Assembly (NCBI RefSeq): GCF_013167895.1
Contig: NZ_BLWC01000001.1
Coordinates: forward strand, 4,898,001 to 4,962,000
DNA from: Streptomyces fulvorobeus
GTDB taxonomy: Bacteria; Actinomycetota; Actinomycetes; Streptomycetales; Streptomycetaceae
DNA: 64,000 nucleotides
Reading direction: 5' to 3'
The notes under the pieces were generated by a model. It did not search any database, was not told the DNA's origin, and was given only the letters and a program-made list of their open reading frames with translations. Shown one piece after another: positions 34,357 to 43,958 of the stretch; position 1 is the stretch's first letter; every line of letters starts with the position of its first letter. A program made the position numbers and the translations under genes.

Positions 34357-35262
34357 GTGACAGGCGACACGCCGTTCCGGAAGCGGCGCTTGTGGCAGAA
34401 GAAGGCCGTGGAGGCGCAACAGGGCGGCACAGGCCCGGCAGCAGGCGCAAGCCCGCCTGCCGAGCGTACGGCCGCCCTGCCGCCCTCCGGCGGTACACCT
34501 GACGACGGGCGGGGCCCCTCGGCCTCGCTCGAAGCGGTCCCGGCGGAGCCCACGACCGGGGCAGGCCGTCTGAGCACACTGAGAAGAGGCGTACGCAAGG
34601 GCGGGGAGAGTGCCAGAGCCGGCGTCGGCCAGTTGGCCGACCGGATCATCGACACGGCTCCCCGCGTCCCCGTGCGCGATCTCGACACCCTGCGCAGGCA
34701 GTTCCCGGGGCTCGGCCCCGAAGAGCTCGCCGACAAGCTCATCGCGGGTGCGAGCAGGGCCACCGCCGCAGTCGGCGCGGGAATCGGCGCGGCGGCCATG
34801 ATGCCCGTACCGCCGGCGATGCTCGCCGAGGTGGCCGCGGAGATCACCGGCGTCGCCGCGATCGAGCTGAAGCTCGTCGCCGAGCTCCACGAGGTCTACG
34901 GCCGGCGCCCGCCCGGCAATCTCAGCCAGCGCAGCGCCGCGTACCTGACGTCCTGGACGCAGGAGCGCGGTATAGACGTCTCACGGCCCACCACGCTGAA
35001 CGCGGCGCTCGGCGGCCAGATGAAACGCGAACTGCGCCAGCAGATCATGAAGCGCATGGTGCGCGACCTGCCGAACCTCATCCCGTTCATGGTCGGCGCC
35101 GCGGTCGGCGCGGTGATGAACCGGCGCGACACCGTGAAGCTCGCCGAACGGATCAGGAAGGACCTGCGCGAGGCCCAGGTCCCCTGGGACCGGCTCCCCG
35201 AGCTGCCCGCGCTGGAACAGCCCGGGAACCCCGCGCTGCTGCCAGGGGAGCCGAAGGGCTAG
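34357..35262 (+). CDS. Conserved protein with a helical, membrane-associated C-terminal domain
   Basis: A 301-residue protein. Residues 1-85 are low-complexity; from 95 on the sequence is ordered, with a Gly/Ala-rich amphipathic segment (ATAAVGAGIGAAAMMPVPPAML, residues 131-152, shown as GAGIGAAAMMPVPPAML) and a second hydrophobic helix near NLIPFMVGAAVGAVMN. This resembles EcsC-type or membrane-dipping proteins but I would not name it so. GTG at 34357 is 12 bp after the DUF4193 stop and lacks a good ribosome site, so translation may be coupled. Confidence 0.75.
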   Translation: MTGDTPFRKRRLWQKKAVEAQQGGTGPAAGASPPAERTAALPPSGGTPDDGRGPSASLEAVPAEPTTGAGRLSTLRRGVRKGGESARAGVGQLADRIIDTAPRVPVRDLDTLRRQFPGLGPEELADKLIAGASRATAAVGAGIGAAAMMPVPPAMLAEVAAEITGVAAIELKLVAELHEVYGRRPPGNLSQRSAAYLTSWTQERGIDVSRPTTLNAALGGQMKRELRQQIMKRMVRDLPNLIPFMVGAAVGAVMNRRDTVKLAERIRKDLREAQVPWDRLPELPALEQPGNPALLPGEPKG

Positions 35263-35277
35263 CACCGCCCGGCCGGA

Positions 35278-35736
35278 TCAGGCCGCCCGCACCGCCGTCA
35301 GGGCCGCCACGAGGGCCTGCGGTTCACGGGTCGACAGGAAGACGTACGGAGTCGGGTCCGCCGGGTCCGCCACCTCGACCCGCACCGCCGTGGGGATGTA
35401 ACTGCGCAGCAGCATGAACGCGCGCGGGTCGGCCCTGTGCGAGCGCCAGGCGCGCGCGCTCTCCGCGTCCAGCGCCTCCGCCTCGCCGAGCGCCGACAGC
35501 GGAATCCGCGCGTCGCCCGCGACGAGGGCGCCCGCCACCACGCGGATGCGCGCGGAGCCGTACGAACTCACCACGACCGCCGAGGCGGCCGTACCGCCGG
35601 CCAGACCGGCGAGCAGCGGTACGGTCCCGAGCGGCAGGAACATCAGGGCGCAGGCGATGCCGGCTCCGAAGGCGATGACCCACCAGGAACGGGGAGCGGT
35701 GAGGCGTTCGTCGAAGAGCGTTGCGGAAGGCTGCAT
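35278..35736 (-). CDS. DUF3093 membrane protein
   Basis: A 152-residue inner-membrane protein with two close N-terminal helices (WWVIAFGAGIACALMFLPLG and VPLLAGLAGGTAASAVVVSS) and a cytosolic domain that contains the family's VLSTREP-like strand (YVFLSTREPQALVAAL). DUF3093 genes lie beside dut across actinobacteria, in the opposite orientation as here. Role unknown. ATG at 35736; a PH-like soluble domain is likely. Confidence 0.83.
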   Translation of the reverse strand: MQPSATLFDERLTAPRSWWVIAFGAGIACALMFLPLGTVPLLAGLAGGTAASAVVVSSYGSARIRVVAGALVAGDARIPLSALGEAEALDAESARAWRSHRADPRAFMLLRSYIPTAVRVEVADPADPTPYVFLSTREPQALVAALTAVRAA

Positions 35737-35794
35737 GAAACCAAGCTTGGCACGGAGCGACCAGCGGTCGCCCGCGCGGGTAAGGTCTGCGCCT

Positions 35795-36379
35795 GTGAGT
35801 GGAACATCTAGGGCCCTGACGCCCCCGGCCGACGCCCTCGCGCCGGTGCGGCACCCCGAAGCCCCGGCGCCGGGAGAACTCCTCGGCGCGCACTACGAAC
35901 ACTGTTTCGGCTGCGGCGGGGGGCAGGCGCACGGGCTGCACCTCCAGGCCCGCGCCGGAGAGGGCGTGCGCGTCACCGCCGAGTTCACGGTCAAGGCCGC
36001 CCACCAGGGTGCCCCCGGGCTCGCGCACGGCGGCATCCTGGCCACGGCGCTCGACGAGACGCTCGGCTCGCTGAACTGGCTGCTGCGGGTGATCGCGGTC
36101 ACCGGACGGCTGGAGACCGACTTCGTGCGGCCGGTTCCGGTGGACACCGTCCTCTTCCTCGACGCCGAGATCACCGCGGTCCACGGCCGCAAGATCTACT
36201 CGACGGCCACCGGCCGGATCGGCGGCCCGGACGGGCCCGTCGCCGTCCGTGCCGACGCCCTCTTCATCGAGGTCAAGGTCGACCACTTCATCGAGAACGG
36301 CCGTCCGGCCGAGATCCGGGCCGCCATGGCCGACCCCGACCAGGTCAAGCGCGCCCGCGCCTTCGAGGTGAACCCCTGA
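35795..36379 (+). CDS. Hotdog-fold thioesterase (PaaI/YbgC-like)
   Basis: A 194-residue acyl-CoA thioesterase-like protein. The hotdog core (about residues 35-165) shows the catalytic-site strand and helix APGLAHGGILATALDETLGSLN, where the His-Gly-Gly and Asp of the family are evident (LAHGGILATALDETLG). An N-terminal Cys pair CFGCGGGQAHGL also belongs to this subfamily. GTG at 35795 with TAAGGT at 35781-35786 suggests a leaderless message. Its stop overlaps the dut start (TGATG), so both share one transcript. Confidence 0.85.
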   Translation: MSGTSRALTPPADALAPVRHPEAPAPGELLGAHYEHCFGCGGGQAHGLHLQARAGEGVRVTAEFTVKAAHQGAPGLAHGGILATALDETLGSLNWLLRVIAVTGRLETDFVRPVPVDTVLFLDAEITAVHGRKIYSTATGRIGGPDGPVAVRADALFIEVKVDHFIENGRPAEIRAAMADPDQVKRARAFEVNP

Positions 36380-36906
36380 TGCACCCTCCTCTCGACGTAC
36401 TGGTCCGCCGGCTCGACCCCGAGGTGCCCATCCCCTCGTACGGTCACCCGGGCGACGCCGGGGCCGATCTGGTGACCACGGAGGCCGCCGAACTCGCCCC
36501 CGGGGAACGGGCGGTGCTGCCCACAGGGGTCTCGGTCGCGCTGCCGGACGGTTACGCCGCGTTCGTGCACCCGCGCTCCGGCCTCGCGGCCCGCTGCGGA
36601 GTGGCTCTCGTGAATGCCCCAGGGACGGTTGATGCCGGGTACCGTGGGGAGATCAAGGTGATCGTGGTCAACCTCGATCCGCGCGAGACCGTGCGGTTCG
36701 AACGTTTCGACCGGATTGCTCAGATGGTCGTCCAGCAGGTCGAGAAGGTGCGCTTCCACGAGGTGGCGGAACTTCCCGGTTCGGCGCGGGCCGAGGGTGG
36801 CTTCGGGTCCACCGGCGGTCATGCCGCGGTGGACGGCGTCACGGGCGGGATCACCCAGGGTGGGAACAGCTACGCTTCGGTCGTATCCGACCGGGAAGGA
36901 CAGTGA
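36379..36906 (+). CDS. dut: Deoxyuridine 5'-triphosphate nucleotidohydrolase (dUTPase)
   Basis: A 175-residue trimeric dUTPase that turns dUTP into dUMP, keeping uracil out of DNA and feeding dTMP synthesis. All five motifs are present: GDAGADL (motif 1), HPRSGLAARCG (2), GTVDAGYRGEIKV (3), RFDRIAQMVV (4) and GGFGSTGGH (5, the C-terminal P-loop-like lid). A 25-residue extension follows motif 5. ATG at 36379 overlaps the thioesterase stop by one base. Confidence 0.95.
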   Translation: MHPPLDVLVRRLDPEVPIPSYGHPGDAGADLVTTEAAELAPGERAVLPTGVSVALPDGYAAFVHPRSGLAARCGVALVNAPGTVDAGYRGEIKVIVVNLDPRETVRFERFDRIAQMVVQQVEKVRFHEVAELPGSARAEGGFGSTGGHAAVDGVTGGITQGGNSYASVVSDREGQ

Positions 36907-36907
36907 C

Positions 36908-37675
36908 GTGTTCGGACGTCGCAAGAAGAGTGGTTCCGCCGAGGACGCGGCGGACGAAGCGCGCGAGGCCGAGCAGGTCGCCGACGAGCTCACCGAAGGC
37001 GCCGCGAGCGGCTCGCGCCGGATGAACCTCCCGCCGGCCCCGAGGCCGGACGGGCCGTGGGACTTCGACGAGGTCACCCAGCCCGGCGAGGGCCGGGTCG
37101 ACCTCGGCGGCATCTTCGTGCCCGGAGTCGAGGGCATGGAGCTGCGGGTCGAGGTCGCGGGTGACGCGATCGTCGCCGCCACCGTGGTCCTGCGGGACAG
37201 CGCGGTGCAGCTCCAGGCGTTCGCGGCCCCCAAGAAGCAGGGCATCTGGGGCGAGGTCCGGGAGGAGATCGCCTCGGGCATCACCCAGCAGGGCGGCATC
37301 ATCGACGAGGTCGAGGGTCCGCTGGGCTGGGAGCTGCGCGCCCAGGTCCCCGTACAGCTGCCGGACGGGACGAACGGCGTACAGCTCGTACGTTTCGTCG
37401 GGGTCGACGGGCCGCGCTGGTTCCTGCGCGGAGTCATCTCGGGCCAGGGTGCCGTGCAGCCGGAGGCCGCGGGACTGCTGGAGACGATCTTCCGGGACAC
37501 CGTGGTCGTCCGTGGCGACGGCCCGATGGCGCCCCGCGACCCCATCGTCCTCAAGCTCCCCAACGACGCCCAGATGGTGCCGGAGGGTGTACAGCAGGAG
37601 GAGCAGGAGGGCTCGAAGTTCTCCGGTGGAATGGGCCAGCTCCAGCGCGGACCCGAGATCACCGAGGTGCGCTGA
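36908..37675 (+). CDS. DUF3710 protein
   Basis: A 255-residue soluble protein, always close to dut in actinobacteria. The first 50 residues are charged; the core (about 55-230) is beta-rich, with GRVDLGGIFVPGVEGMELR and the conserved VRFVGVDGPRWFLRGVISG. GTG at 36908 sits behind GGAAGGA. Starts 1 bp after the dut stop codon. I know of no function. Confidence 0.85.
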   Translation: MFGRRKKSGSAEDAADEAREAEQVADELTEGAASGSRRMNLPPAPRPDGPWDFDEVTQPGEGRVDLGGIFVPGVEGMELRVEVAGDAIVAATVVLRDSAVQLQAFAAPKKQGIWGEVREEIASGITQQGGIIDEVEGPLGWELRAQVPVQLPDGTNGVQLVRFVGVDGPRWFLRGVISGQGAVQPEAAGLLETIFRDTVVVRGDGPMAPRDPIVLKLPNDAQMVPEGVQQEEQEGSKFSGGMGQLQRGPEITEVR

Positions 37676-37694
37676 GCCGCTCCCCGCAGCATCG

Positions 37695-37737
37695 GCCGGT
37701 GGGCCGTACCCGCGTGTCCGGGGTACGGCCCACCGGC
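37695..37737 (+). terminator. Terminator of the dut operon
   Basis: A perfect 17-bp stem (37695-37711 with 37721-37737), 9-nt loop, followed by TTCTCC, 19 bp after the DUF3710 stop. Confidence 0.88.
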
Positions 37738-37913
37738 TTCTCCGCATCCCGCGCCTTCCCGTGTCCGCGCGCGACGGCGGAGCCCGCCGGGCATCAGAAT
37801 CCCGTCAATACGCACTCGCGAGCCACCCCCGGCCCGATATGCCGGAAATCCTCGGAGTAGTTTCGAATCGGCTGCCGCACAGGCCGCAGCCGACTCCGGA
37901 AGACGATGGGGCC

Positions 37914-40456
37914 ATGGGACGCGGCAAGCTTCGGATCTACCTGGGTGCGGCACCGGGCGTCGGCAAGACGTACGCGATGCTCTCCGAGGCCCACCGCCGG
38001 GTGGAACGGGGCACCGACTGCGTCGTCGCCTTCGTGGAACACCACGACCGGCCGCGCACCGAGGTGATGCTGCACGGGCTCGAAGAGGTACGGCGCCGTG
38101 ACATCGAGTACCGCTCCGCCGTCTTCACCGAGATGGACGTCGAGGCCGTCCGCGACCGGGCGCCCGCCGTCGCCCTGGTCGACGAGCTGGCCCACACCAA
38201 CGTGCCCGGCTCGCGCAACGCCAAGCGCTGGCAGGACGTCGAGGAACTGCTCGCGGCGGGCATCGACGTCATCTCGACCGTCAACATCCAGCACCTGGAG
38301 TCGCTCGGCGACGTCGTCGAGTCGATCACCGGGGTACGGCAGCGCGAGACGGTCCCGGACGAGGTCGTACGCCGCGCCGACCAGATCGAACTCGTCGACA
38401 TGTCGCCCCAGGCGCTGCGCCGGCGCATGGCCCACGGCAACATCTACAAGCCCGACAAGCTCGACGCGGCCCTGTCCAACTACTTCCGCCCCGGCAACCT
38501 CACCGCACTGCGCGAGCTGGCCCTGCTCTGGGTCGCCGACCGGGTCGACGAGTACCTCCAGCAGTACCGGGGCGAGCACAACATCCGCACCACCTGGCAG
38601 GCCCGCGAACGCATCGTCGTCGGGCTGACCGGCGGCCCCGAGGGCCGCACCCTCATCCGCCGTGCGTCCCGCATGGCCGCCAAGGGCTCGGGCAGCGAGA
38701 TCCTCGCCGTGTACATCGCCCGGAGCGACGGGCTCACCGCGGCCTCGCCCAAGGAACTCGCCGTACAGCGCACCCTCGTCGAGGACCTGGGCGGCACCTT
38801 CCACCACGTCATCGGCGACGACATACCCTCGGCGCTCCTGGCGTTCGCCCGTGGGGTCAACGCCACGCAGATCGTCCTGGGTTCAAGCCGCCGCAAGACG
38901 TGGCAGTACATATACGGCCCCGGTGTCGGCGCCACGGTGGCCCGCGACTCCGGCCCCGACCTGGACGTCCACATCGTCACGCACGGGGAGGTCGCCAAGG
39001 GCCGCGGCCTTCCCCTCGCCCGCGGCAACCGGCTCGGCCGGGCCCGCATCCTGTGGGGCTGGGCCGTGGGCGTCGGAGGGCCGGCGCTCCTCGCGCTGTT
39101 CCTCAGGAGCCTGGAGGACGGCCCCGGGCTCGCCAACGACGTGCTGCTCTTCCTCTTCCTGACCGTCGGCGCCGCACTGCTCGGAGGGCTGCGCCCGGCC
39201 CTCGCCTCGGCCGCCGCCGGCTCCCTGCTGCTCAACTACTTCTTCACGCCGCCCACCCACACCCTGACCGTGCAGGACCCGGAGAACTTCGTCGCCATCG
39301 TGGTCTTCTTCTCGGTGGCGGTAGCGGTCGCCTCGGTGGTGGACCTGGCGGCCCGCCGCACCCACCAGGCGGCCAGGCTGCGTGCCGAGTCCGAGATCCT
39401 CTCCTTCCTCGCCGGCAGTGTCCTGCGGGGCGAGACGGCTCTGGACGCGCTGCTGGAGCGGGTCCGCGAGACCTTCGCGATGGAGTCCGTCGCCCTCCTG
39501 GAGCGGCAGAGCGACGTCGATCCGTGGACCTGCGCCGGATCGGTCGGCCCGGCGCCTGTCGTCCGCCCGGAGGACGCCGACGTGGACATGCCGGTCGGCG
39601 ACCACATGGCGCTGGCGCTCTCCGGCCGGGTGCTGCCCGCCGAGGACCGGCGGGTGCTCGGTGCCTTCGCCGCCCAGGCCGCCGTCGTGCTGGACCGGCA
39701 GCGCCTGGTGGGGGAGGCGGAGGAGGCCAGGCGGCTCGCCGAGGGCAACCGGATCAGGACCGCGCTCCTCGCCGCCGTCAGCCACGACCTGCGGACCCCG
39801 CTGGCCGCCATCAAGGCCGCCGTCAGCTCGCTGCGCTCCGACGACGTCTCCTGGTCCCACGAGGACGAGGCGGAGCTCCTCGAAGGCATCGAGGACGGAG
39901 CCGACCGGCTCGACCACCTCGTGGGCAACCTGCTGGACATGTCCCGCCTCCAGACCGGCACGGTCACCCCGCTGATCCGCGAGATCGACCTCGACGAGGT
40001 CGTCCCCATGGCGCTCGGAGGCGTACCCGAGGGAAGCGTCGACCTCGACATCCCCGAGAGCCTCCCGATGGTCGCCGTCGACCCCGGCCTGCTGGAACGG
40101 TCCGTCGCCAACATCGTCGAGAACGCCGTGAAGTACAGCCCCGGGGAACGCGTGTCGTCGTCGCCGCCAGCTCGCTGGGGGAGCGGGTCGAGCTGCGCGT
40201 CGCCGACCGGGGACCCGGCGTCCCGGACGAGGGCAAGGAACGCATCTTCGAGCCCTTCCAGCGCTACGGTGACGCCCCGCGCGGCGCCGGGGTCGGCCTC
40301 GGCCTCGCGGTCGCCCGTGGTTTCGTGGAGGCCATGGGCGGGACCCTCGACGCGGAGGACACCCCCGGCGGCGGGATGACCATGGTCCTCACCCTCAAGG
40401 CGGCGGCCGGCGCCGTTCCCGCCCGCACCGGCCTGCCCGCCCCGGTCACCCCGTGA
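37914..40456 (+). pseudogene. kdpD: KdpD osmosensitive K+ sensor kinase, with a one-base frameshift
   Basis: The gene would encode 847 residues. An N-terminal KdpD domain (GAAPGVGKTYAML Walker A, DELAHTNVPGS Walker B) and a USP domain (from about residue 230) come first. Four membrane helices (about 370-480), a GAF domain and the kinase core follow, with phospho-acceptor His in AAVSHDLRTPLAAIKAA. After NIVENAVKYSP the frame breaks at CCCCGGGG (40139-40146). Adding one G restores GTRVVVAASSLGERVELRV and the missing G boxes (GPGVPDEGKERIFEPFQRYG, GVGLGLAVARGF) to a stop at 40456. Taken as written, the product would lack its ATP-binding end. I favour a sequence error because the rest is pristine. 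Confidence 0.85.
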
Positions 40457-40526
40457 CCCTCGATCCCGTACCCCGTACACGCCCCGTGCTTCCGTGCACT
40501 CCGTACAGCAGAAAGGCAGATCCTCG

Positions 40527-41219
40527 ATGACCAGGGTGCTTGTGGTCGACGACGAGCCGCAGATCGTACGCGCCCTCGTGATCAACCTGAAGGCGCGCGA
40601 GTACGAGGTCGACGCGGCGCCGGACGGAGCGACGGCCCTCCAGCTGGCCGCCGCCCGCCATCCGGATGTCGTCGTCCTGGACCTCGGGCTGCCCGACATG
40701 GACGGCGTCGAGGTGATCCGGGGGCTGCGCGGCTGGACGCGGGTGCCGATCCTGGTGCTCTCCGCCCGCCACACGTCGGACGAGAAGGTCGAGGCCCTGG
40801 ACGCGGGCGCCGACGACTACGTCACCAAGCCCTTCGGCATGGACGAGCTGCTGGCCCGGCTGCGCGCGGCGGTGCGCCGGGCCGAGCCCGTGGGCGCGGA
40901 CGGCCCGGACGGCGTCGTCGTCGTGGAGACCGAAAGCTTCACCGTCGACCTCGCGGCCAAGAAGGTCAACCGGGCGGGCCGCGACGTACGGCTCACCCCC
41001 ACCGAGTGGCATCTGCTGGAGGTCCTCGTCCGCAACGGCGGCCGGCTCGTCAGCCAGAGGCAGCTCCTCCAGGAGGTCTGGGGCCCTTCGTACGGGACCG
41101 AGACCAACTACCTCCGGGTCTACATGGCCCAGCTGAGGCGCAAGCTGGAGGCCGATCCCTCGCACCCCCGGCACTTCGTCACCGAGCCAGGCATGGGCTA
41201 CCGCTTCGAGCGGGGCTGA
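40527..41219 (+). CDS. kdpE: Response regulator KdpE (OmpR family)
   Basis: A 230-residue partner of KdpD. The receiver has DDEPQI, the phospho-acceptor in VVVLDLGLPDMDG and the Lys in VTKPFGM; the OmpR-type winged helix carries LTPTEWHLLEVLVRNGG and ends EPGMGYRFERG. In most bacteria KdpE activates kdpFABC, which is not in this window, so this pair is orphaned from its usual target. ATG at 40527 has GAAAGG upstream; 70 bp separate it from kdpD. Confidence 0.92.
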   Translation: MTRVLVVDDEPQIVRALVINLKAREYEVDAAPDGATALQLAAARHPDVVVLDLGLPDMDGVEVIRGLRGWTRVPILVLSARHTSDEKVEALDAGADDYVTKPFGMDELLARLRAAVRRAEPVGADGPDGVVVVETESFTVDLAAKKVNRAGRDVRLTPTEWHLLEVLVRNGGRLVSQRQLLQEVWGPSYGTETNYLRVYMAQLRRKLEADPSHPRHFVTEPGMGYRFERG

Positions 41220-41328
41220 CCGCCGGGAACGGCGTACGGAGAGGCCGTCGTGGAGCCTCTGAAGTCACCCGTCCGAGTGAACCCCCCGGGCACCCGTCGG
41301 CCCGCCCGGACACCGGTACCCTTCGGGT

Positions 41329-41745
41329 ATGAGTGCTGTTCCCCGATTCGAGAAGGCCGGCAAGGCGGACAAGCCGTCGGGCCGCTTCCGCCGGATGCTC
41401 GGCCGCCTGTCCACCTCCCAGCAGGACCTGGAGTCCGAAGAGCTGCGGGAGGACACGCAGGCGTCGGGGTGCACCCGGATCGCCGAGTGCTCCGACCGCC
41501 AGATCGTCAAGGTGACTGGTACGTTGCGAACCGTCACCCTGCGCCCGCGCGCCGGAGTGCCCGCCCTGGAGGCGGAACTCTTCGACGGTACGGCGCCGCT
41601 CGACGTGGTCTGGCTGGGGCGGCGCTCCATCGTCGGCATCGAGCCGGGCCGTAAGCTCATCGCCTCGGGCCGTGTCTCCATGAGCCACGGACGCCGGGTG
41701 CTGTTCAACCCCAAATACGAACTCCGACCGCTGGGCAAGGAGTAG
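41329..41745 (+). CDS. OB-fold nucleic-acid-binding protein
   Basis: A 138-residue protein with a basic N-terminus and an OB-fold of the tRNA/helicase anticodon type (residues about 55-130: IVKVTGTLRTVTLRP, LEAELFDGTAPLDVVWLGRR, IASGRVSMSHGRRVLFNP). Paralogues lie next to dut in mycobacteria too. TACCCT ends 6 nt before the ATG with no ribosome site, so it is probably leaderless. The DUF3159 gene starts 3 bp after its stop. Confidence 0.85.
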   Translation: MSAVPRFEKAGKADKPSGRFRRMLGRLSTSQQDLESEELREDTQASGCTRIAECSDRQIVKVTGTLRTVTLRPRAGVPALEAELFDGTAPLDVVWLGRRSIVGIEPGRKLIASGRVSMSHGRRVLFNPKYELRPLGKE

Positions 41746-41748
41746 CCG

Positions 41749-42507
41749 GTGACGTCTCTCGACAAGCCGACGTCCGACACGGACACGTCCCACCCCACCG
41801 CCCAGGAGGAGGCCGCCGCGAAGGCGGTCACCGAGGCCGCGCTCTCCGAGGCGTTCGGCGGTGTCCGCGGCATGGTGGAGACAGTCCTGCCCGGACTGCT
41901 CTTCGTCACGATGTTCACCATCAACAAGGACCTGCACACCGCGGCCATCGCGGCCCTGGTCGTGTCGGTGGCCATGGTCGGGGTCCGGCTGATCCGCAAG
42001 GACACCGTCAAGCACGCCTTCAGCGGCGTCTTCGGCGTGGCCTTCGGCGTGGTCTTCGCGATGATGACAGGCAACGCCAAGGACTTCTACCTGCCGGGCA
42101 TGATCTACACGCTCGGACTGGCGCTCGCCTACATCATCACGACGATCGCGGGCGTGCCGCTGATCGGCCTGATCCTGGGTCCGGTCTTCAAGGAGAACCT
42201 CTCCTGGCGCACCAGGAACCCGGGACGCAAGGCCGCCTACGCCAAGGCCAGTTGGGCCTGGGGGCTGATCCTGCTCGCCAAGTGCGCGATCCTCTTCCCG
42301 CTCTACTGGTGGGCCGACACCGCCCAGCTCGGCTGGGTCCTGGTCTCCCTGAAGATTCCGCCGTTCCTGCTGGCGGTCTATCTGACCTGGCTCTTCCTCG
42401 CCAAGGCGCCGCCGCCGATCGACGTCTTCGCCGAGATGGAGGCGCAGGAGCAGGCCGAGAAGGAGCGCGAGGCGCGGGACGCGCAGGCCACCGGCCACGA
42501 CGGCTGA
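41749..42507 (+). CDS. DUF3159 integral membrane protein
   Basis: A 252-residue protein with about five or six membrane helices (PGLLFVTMFTI, AALVVSVAMVGVRLI, GVFGVAFGVVFAMM, MIYTLGLALAYIITTIAGV, LILLAKCAILFPLYWW, FLLAVYLTWLFLAK). It belongs to the conserved block OB-fold/DUF3159/trkA in actinobacteria, so a link to potassium or membrane homeostasis is possible but unproved. The N-terminal 35 residues and the C-terminal Glu-rich tail are cytosolic. GTG at 41749 lies 3 bp after the previous stop. Confidence 0.85.
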   Translation: MTSLDKPTSDTDTSHPTAQEEAAAKAVTEAALSEAFGGVRGMVETVLPGLLFVTMFTINKDLHTAAIAALVVSVAMVGVRLIRKDTVKHAFSGVFGVAFGVVFAMMTGNAKDFYLPGMIYTLGLALAYIITTIAGVPLIGLILGPVFKENLSWRTRNPGRKAAYAKASWAWGLILLAKCAILFPLYWWADTAQLGWVLVSLKIPPFLLAVYLTWLFLAKAPPPIDVFAEMEAQEQAEKEREARDAQATGHDG

Positions 42508-42527
42508 GCCTGCGCCCGCATGCACGT

Positions 42528-42576
42528 ACGACGAGAGGCCCCGCACCGGTTCGCACGGTGCGGGGCCTCTCGTCGT
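42528..42576. terminator. Very strong bidirectional terminator
   Basis: A perfect 21-bp stem (42528-42548 with 42556-42576) and 7-nt loop, between the plus-strand DUF3159 gene and the minus-strand trkA genes. Confidence 0.9.
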
Positions 42577-42612
42577 CCGGCGGGTACGGGCTCGCGCGCG
42601 TACGTGCCGGGA

Positions 42613-43290
42613 TCAGTCCTCGGTGAGCTCGCGCCGCACCGACAGCAGATCCTCCAGCTGTTCCTCCCGTGCCTGGGCCGCCACGAAGAGCAACTCGTCA
42701 CCGGCTTCCAGCGACTCCTCCACGCTCGGGGTGAGGACACGCGTACCGCGGATGATCGTGACCAGCGAGGTGTCCTCGGGCCAGGCCACATCGCCGACCC
42801 GGGTACCGGCGAGCGCCGACTCCGGCGGCAGCGTGAGCTCGACGAGGTTGGCGTCGCCGTGGCTGAAGCGCAGCAGCCGGACCAGGTCGCCGACGCTCAC
42901 CGCCTCCTCGACCAGGGCCGACATCAGCCGCGGCGTGGAGACCGCGACGTCGACGCCCCAGGACTCGTTGAACAGCCACTCGTTCTTCGGGTTGTTCACC
43001 CGGGCGACGACCCGCGGGACGCCGTACTCGGTCTTCGCGAGCAGGGAGACGACGAGGTTGACCTTGTCGTCCCCGGTCGCCGCGATCACGACGTTGCACC
43101 GCTGGAGGGCGGCCTCGTCGAGCGAGGTGATCTCGCAGGCGTCCGCGAGCAGCCACTCGGCCATCGGGACCCGCTCCACCGAGATGGCGGTCGGCGCCTT
43201 GTCGATCAGCAGCACCTCGTGCCCGTTCTCCAGCAGTTCGGCCGCGATGGAGCGGCCCACCGCGCCTGCTCCGGCAATCGACACGCGCAT
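42613..43290 (-). CDS. trkA: TrkA-type potassium channel/transporter regulatory subunit (second of pair)
   Basis: A 225-residue RCK protein: N-terminal Rossmann domain with MRVSIAGAGAVGRSIAAEL as the nucleotide loop (IAGAGAVGRSIA) and the acidic end of beta-2 (LLIDKAP), and a C-terminal RCK_C domain (residues 140-215). Such proteins bind NAD(H), ATP or c-di-AMP and gate K+ uptake by a Trk/Ktr channel. Start ATG overlaps the stop of its twin by 1 bp. The transporter subunit itself is not adjacent. Known in mycobacteria as CeoC. Confidence 0.88.
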   Translation of the reverse strand: MRVSIAGAGAVGRSIAAELLENGHEVLLIDKAPTAISVERVPMAEWLLADACEITSLDEAALQRCNVVIAATGDDKVNLVVSLLAKTEYGVPRVVARVNNPKNEWLFNESWGVDVAVSTPRLMSALVEEAVSVGDLVRLLRFSHGDANLVELTLPPESALAGTRVGDVAWPEDTSLVTIIRGTRVLTPSVEESLEAGDELLFVAAQAREEQLEDLLSVRRELTED

Positions 43291-43958
43291 CAGTGACCGC
43301 CCTCTTCCGGGCCCTCGGCGAAGGCCGCCTCGACCTTCGCGATCTCGTCCGTACGCATCATCACGTGGACCAGGTCGCTCTCCTGCAGGACGGTCTGCGA
43401 CGTCGGCAGGATCGCTTCACCCAGACGGGTGAGGAAGGCCACGCGGACGCCCGTCTGCTCCTGCAGCGTGCTGATCTTGTGGCCGATCCACGAGGGCGTG
43501 GTGTGCACCTCGGCGAGCTGCACACCACCGCTCGGGTCGCGCCACAGCGGCTCGGCGCCGGACGGCAGCAGCCGCCGGAGCATCTGGTCCGCGGTCCAGC
43601 GGACGGTGGCCACCGTGGGGATGCCGAGGCGCTGGTAGACCTCGGCCCGCCGGGGGTCGTAGATCCGTGCGGCGACGTTCTCGATGCCGAACATCTCGCG
43701 GGCCACGCGCGCCGCGATGATGTTCGAGTTGTCGCCGCTGCTCACCGCGGCGAACGCGCCGGCTTCCTCGATCCCGGACTCGCGGAGCGTGTCCTGGTCG
43801 AAACCGACCCCGGTGACCCGGCGGCCGCCGAACCCGGAGCCCAGGCGGCGGAACGCCGTGGGGTCCCGGTCGATCACCGCGACCGTGTGTCCCTGCTTCT
43901 CCAGGGTCTGCGCGAGCGCGGCTCCGACTCGCCCGCAGCCCATGATGACGATGTGCAC
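43290..43958 (-). CDS. trkA: TrkA-type potassium regulatory subunit (first of pair)
   Basis: A 222-residue RCK protein with the loop IMGCGRVGAALAQTL and AVIDRDP at the end of beta-2, then an RCK_C domain from about residue 135 (VQLAEVHTTPSWIGHKISTL). The second RCK gene follows with 1-bp overlap, so both subunits are made together, as in the CeoBC pair of mycobacteria. c-di-AMP is a known ligand of RCK_C domains in other Gram-positives; binding here is inference. Confidence 0.88.
   Translation of the reverse strand: MHIVIMGCGRVGAALAQTLEKQGHTVAVIDRDPTAFRRLGSGFGGRRVTGVGFDQDTLRESGIEEAGAFAAVSSGDNSNIIAARVAREMFGIENVAARIYDPRRAEVYQRLGIPTVATVRWTADQMLRRLLPSGAEPLWRDPSGGVQLAEVHTTPSWIGHKISTLQEQTGVRVAFLTRLGEAILPTSQTVLQESDLVHVMMRTDEIAKVEAAFAEGPEEGGH

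Noticed and set aside
34048..36286. Antisense frames over the dut block
   Set aside because: Plus-strand genes have family matches; the minus frames have shadow composition. DUF3093 at 35278-35736 is the only real minus-strand gene.
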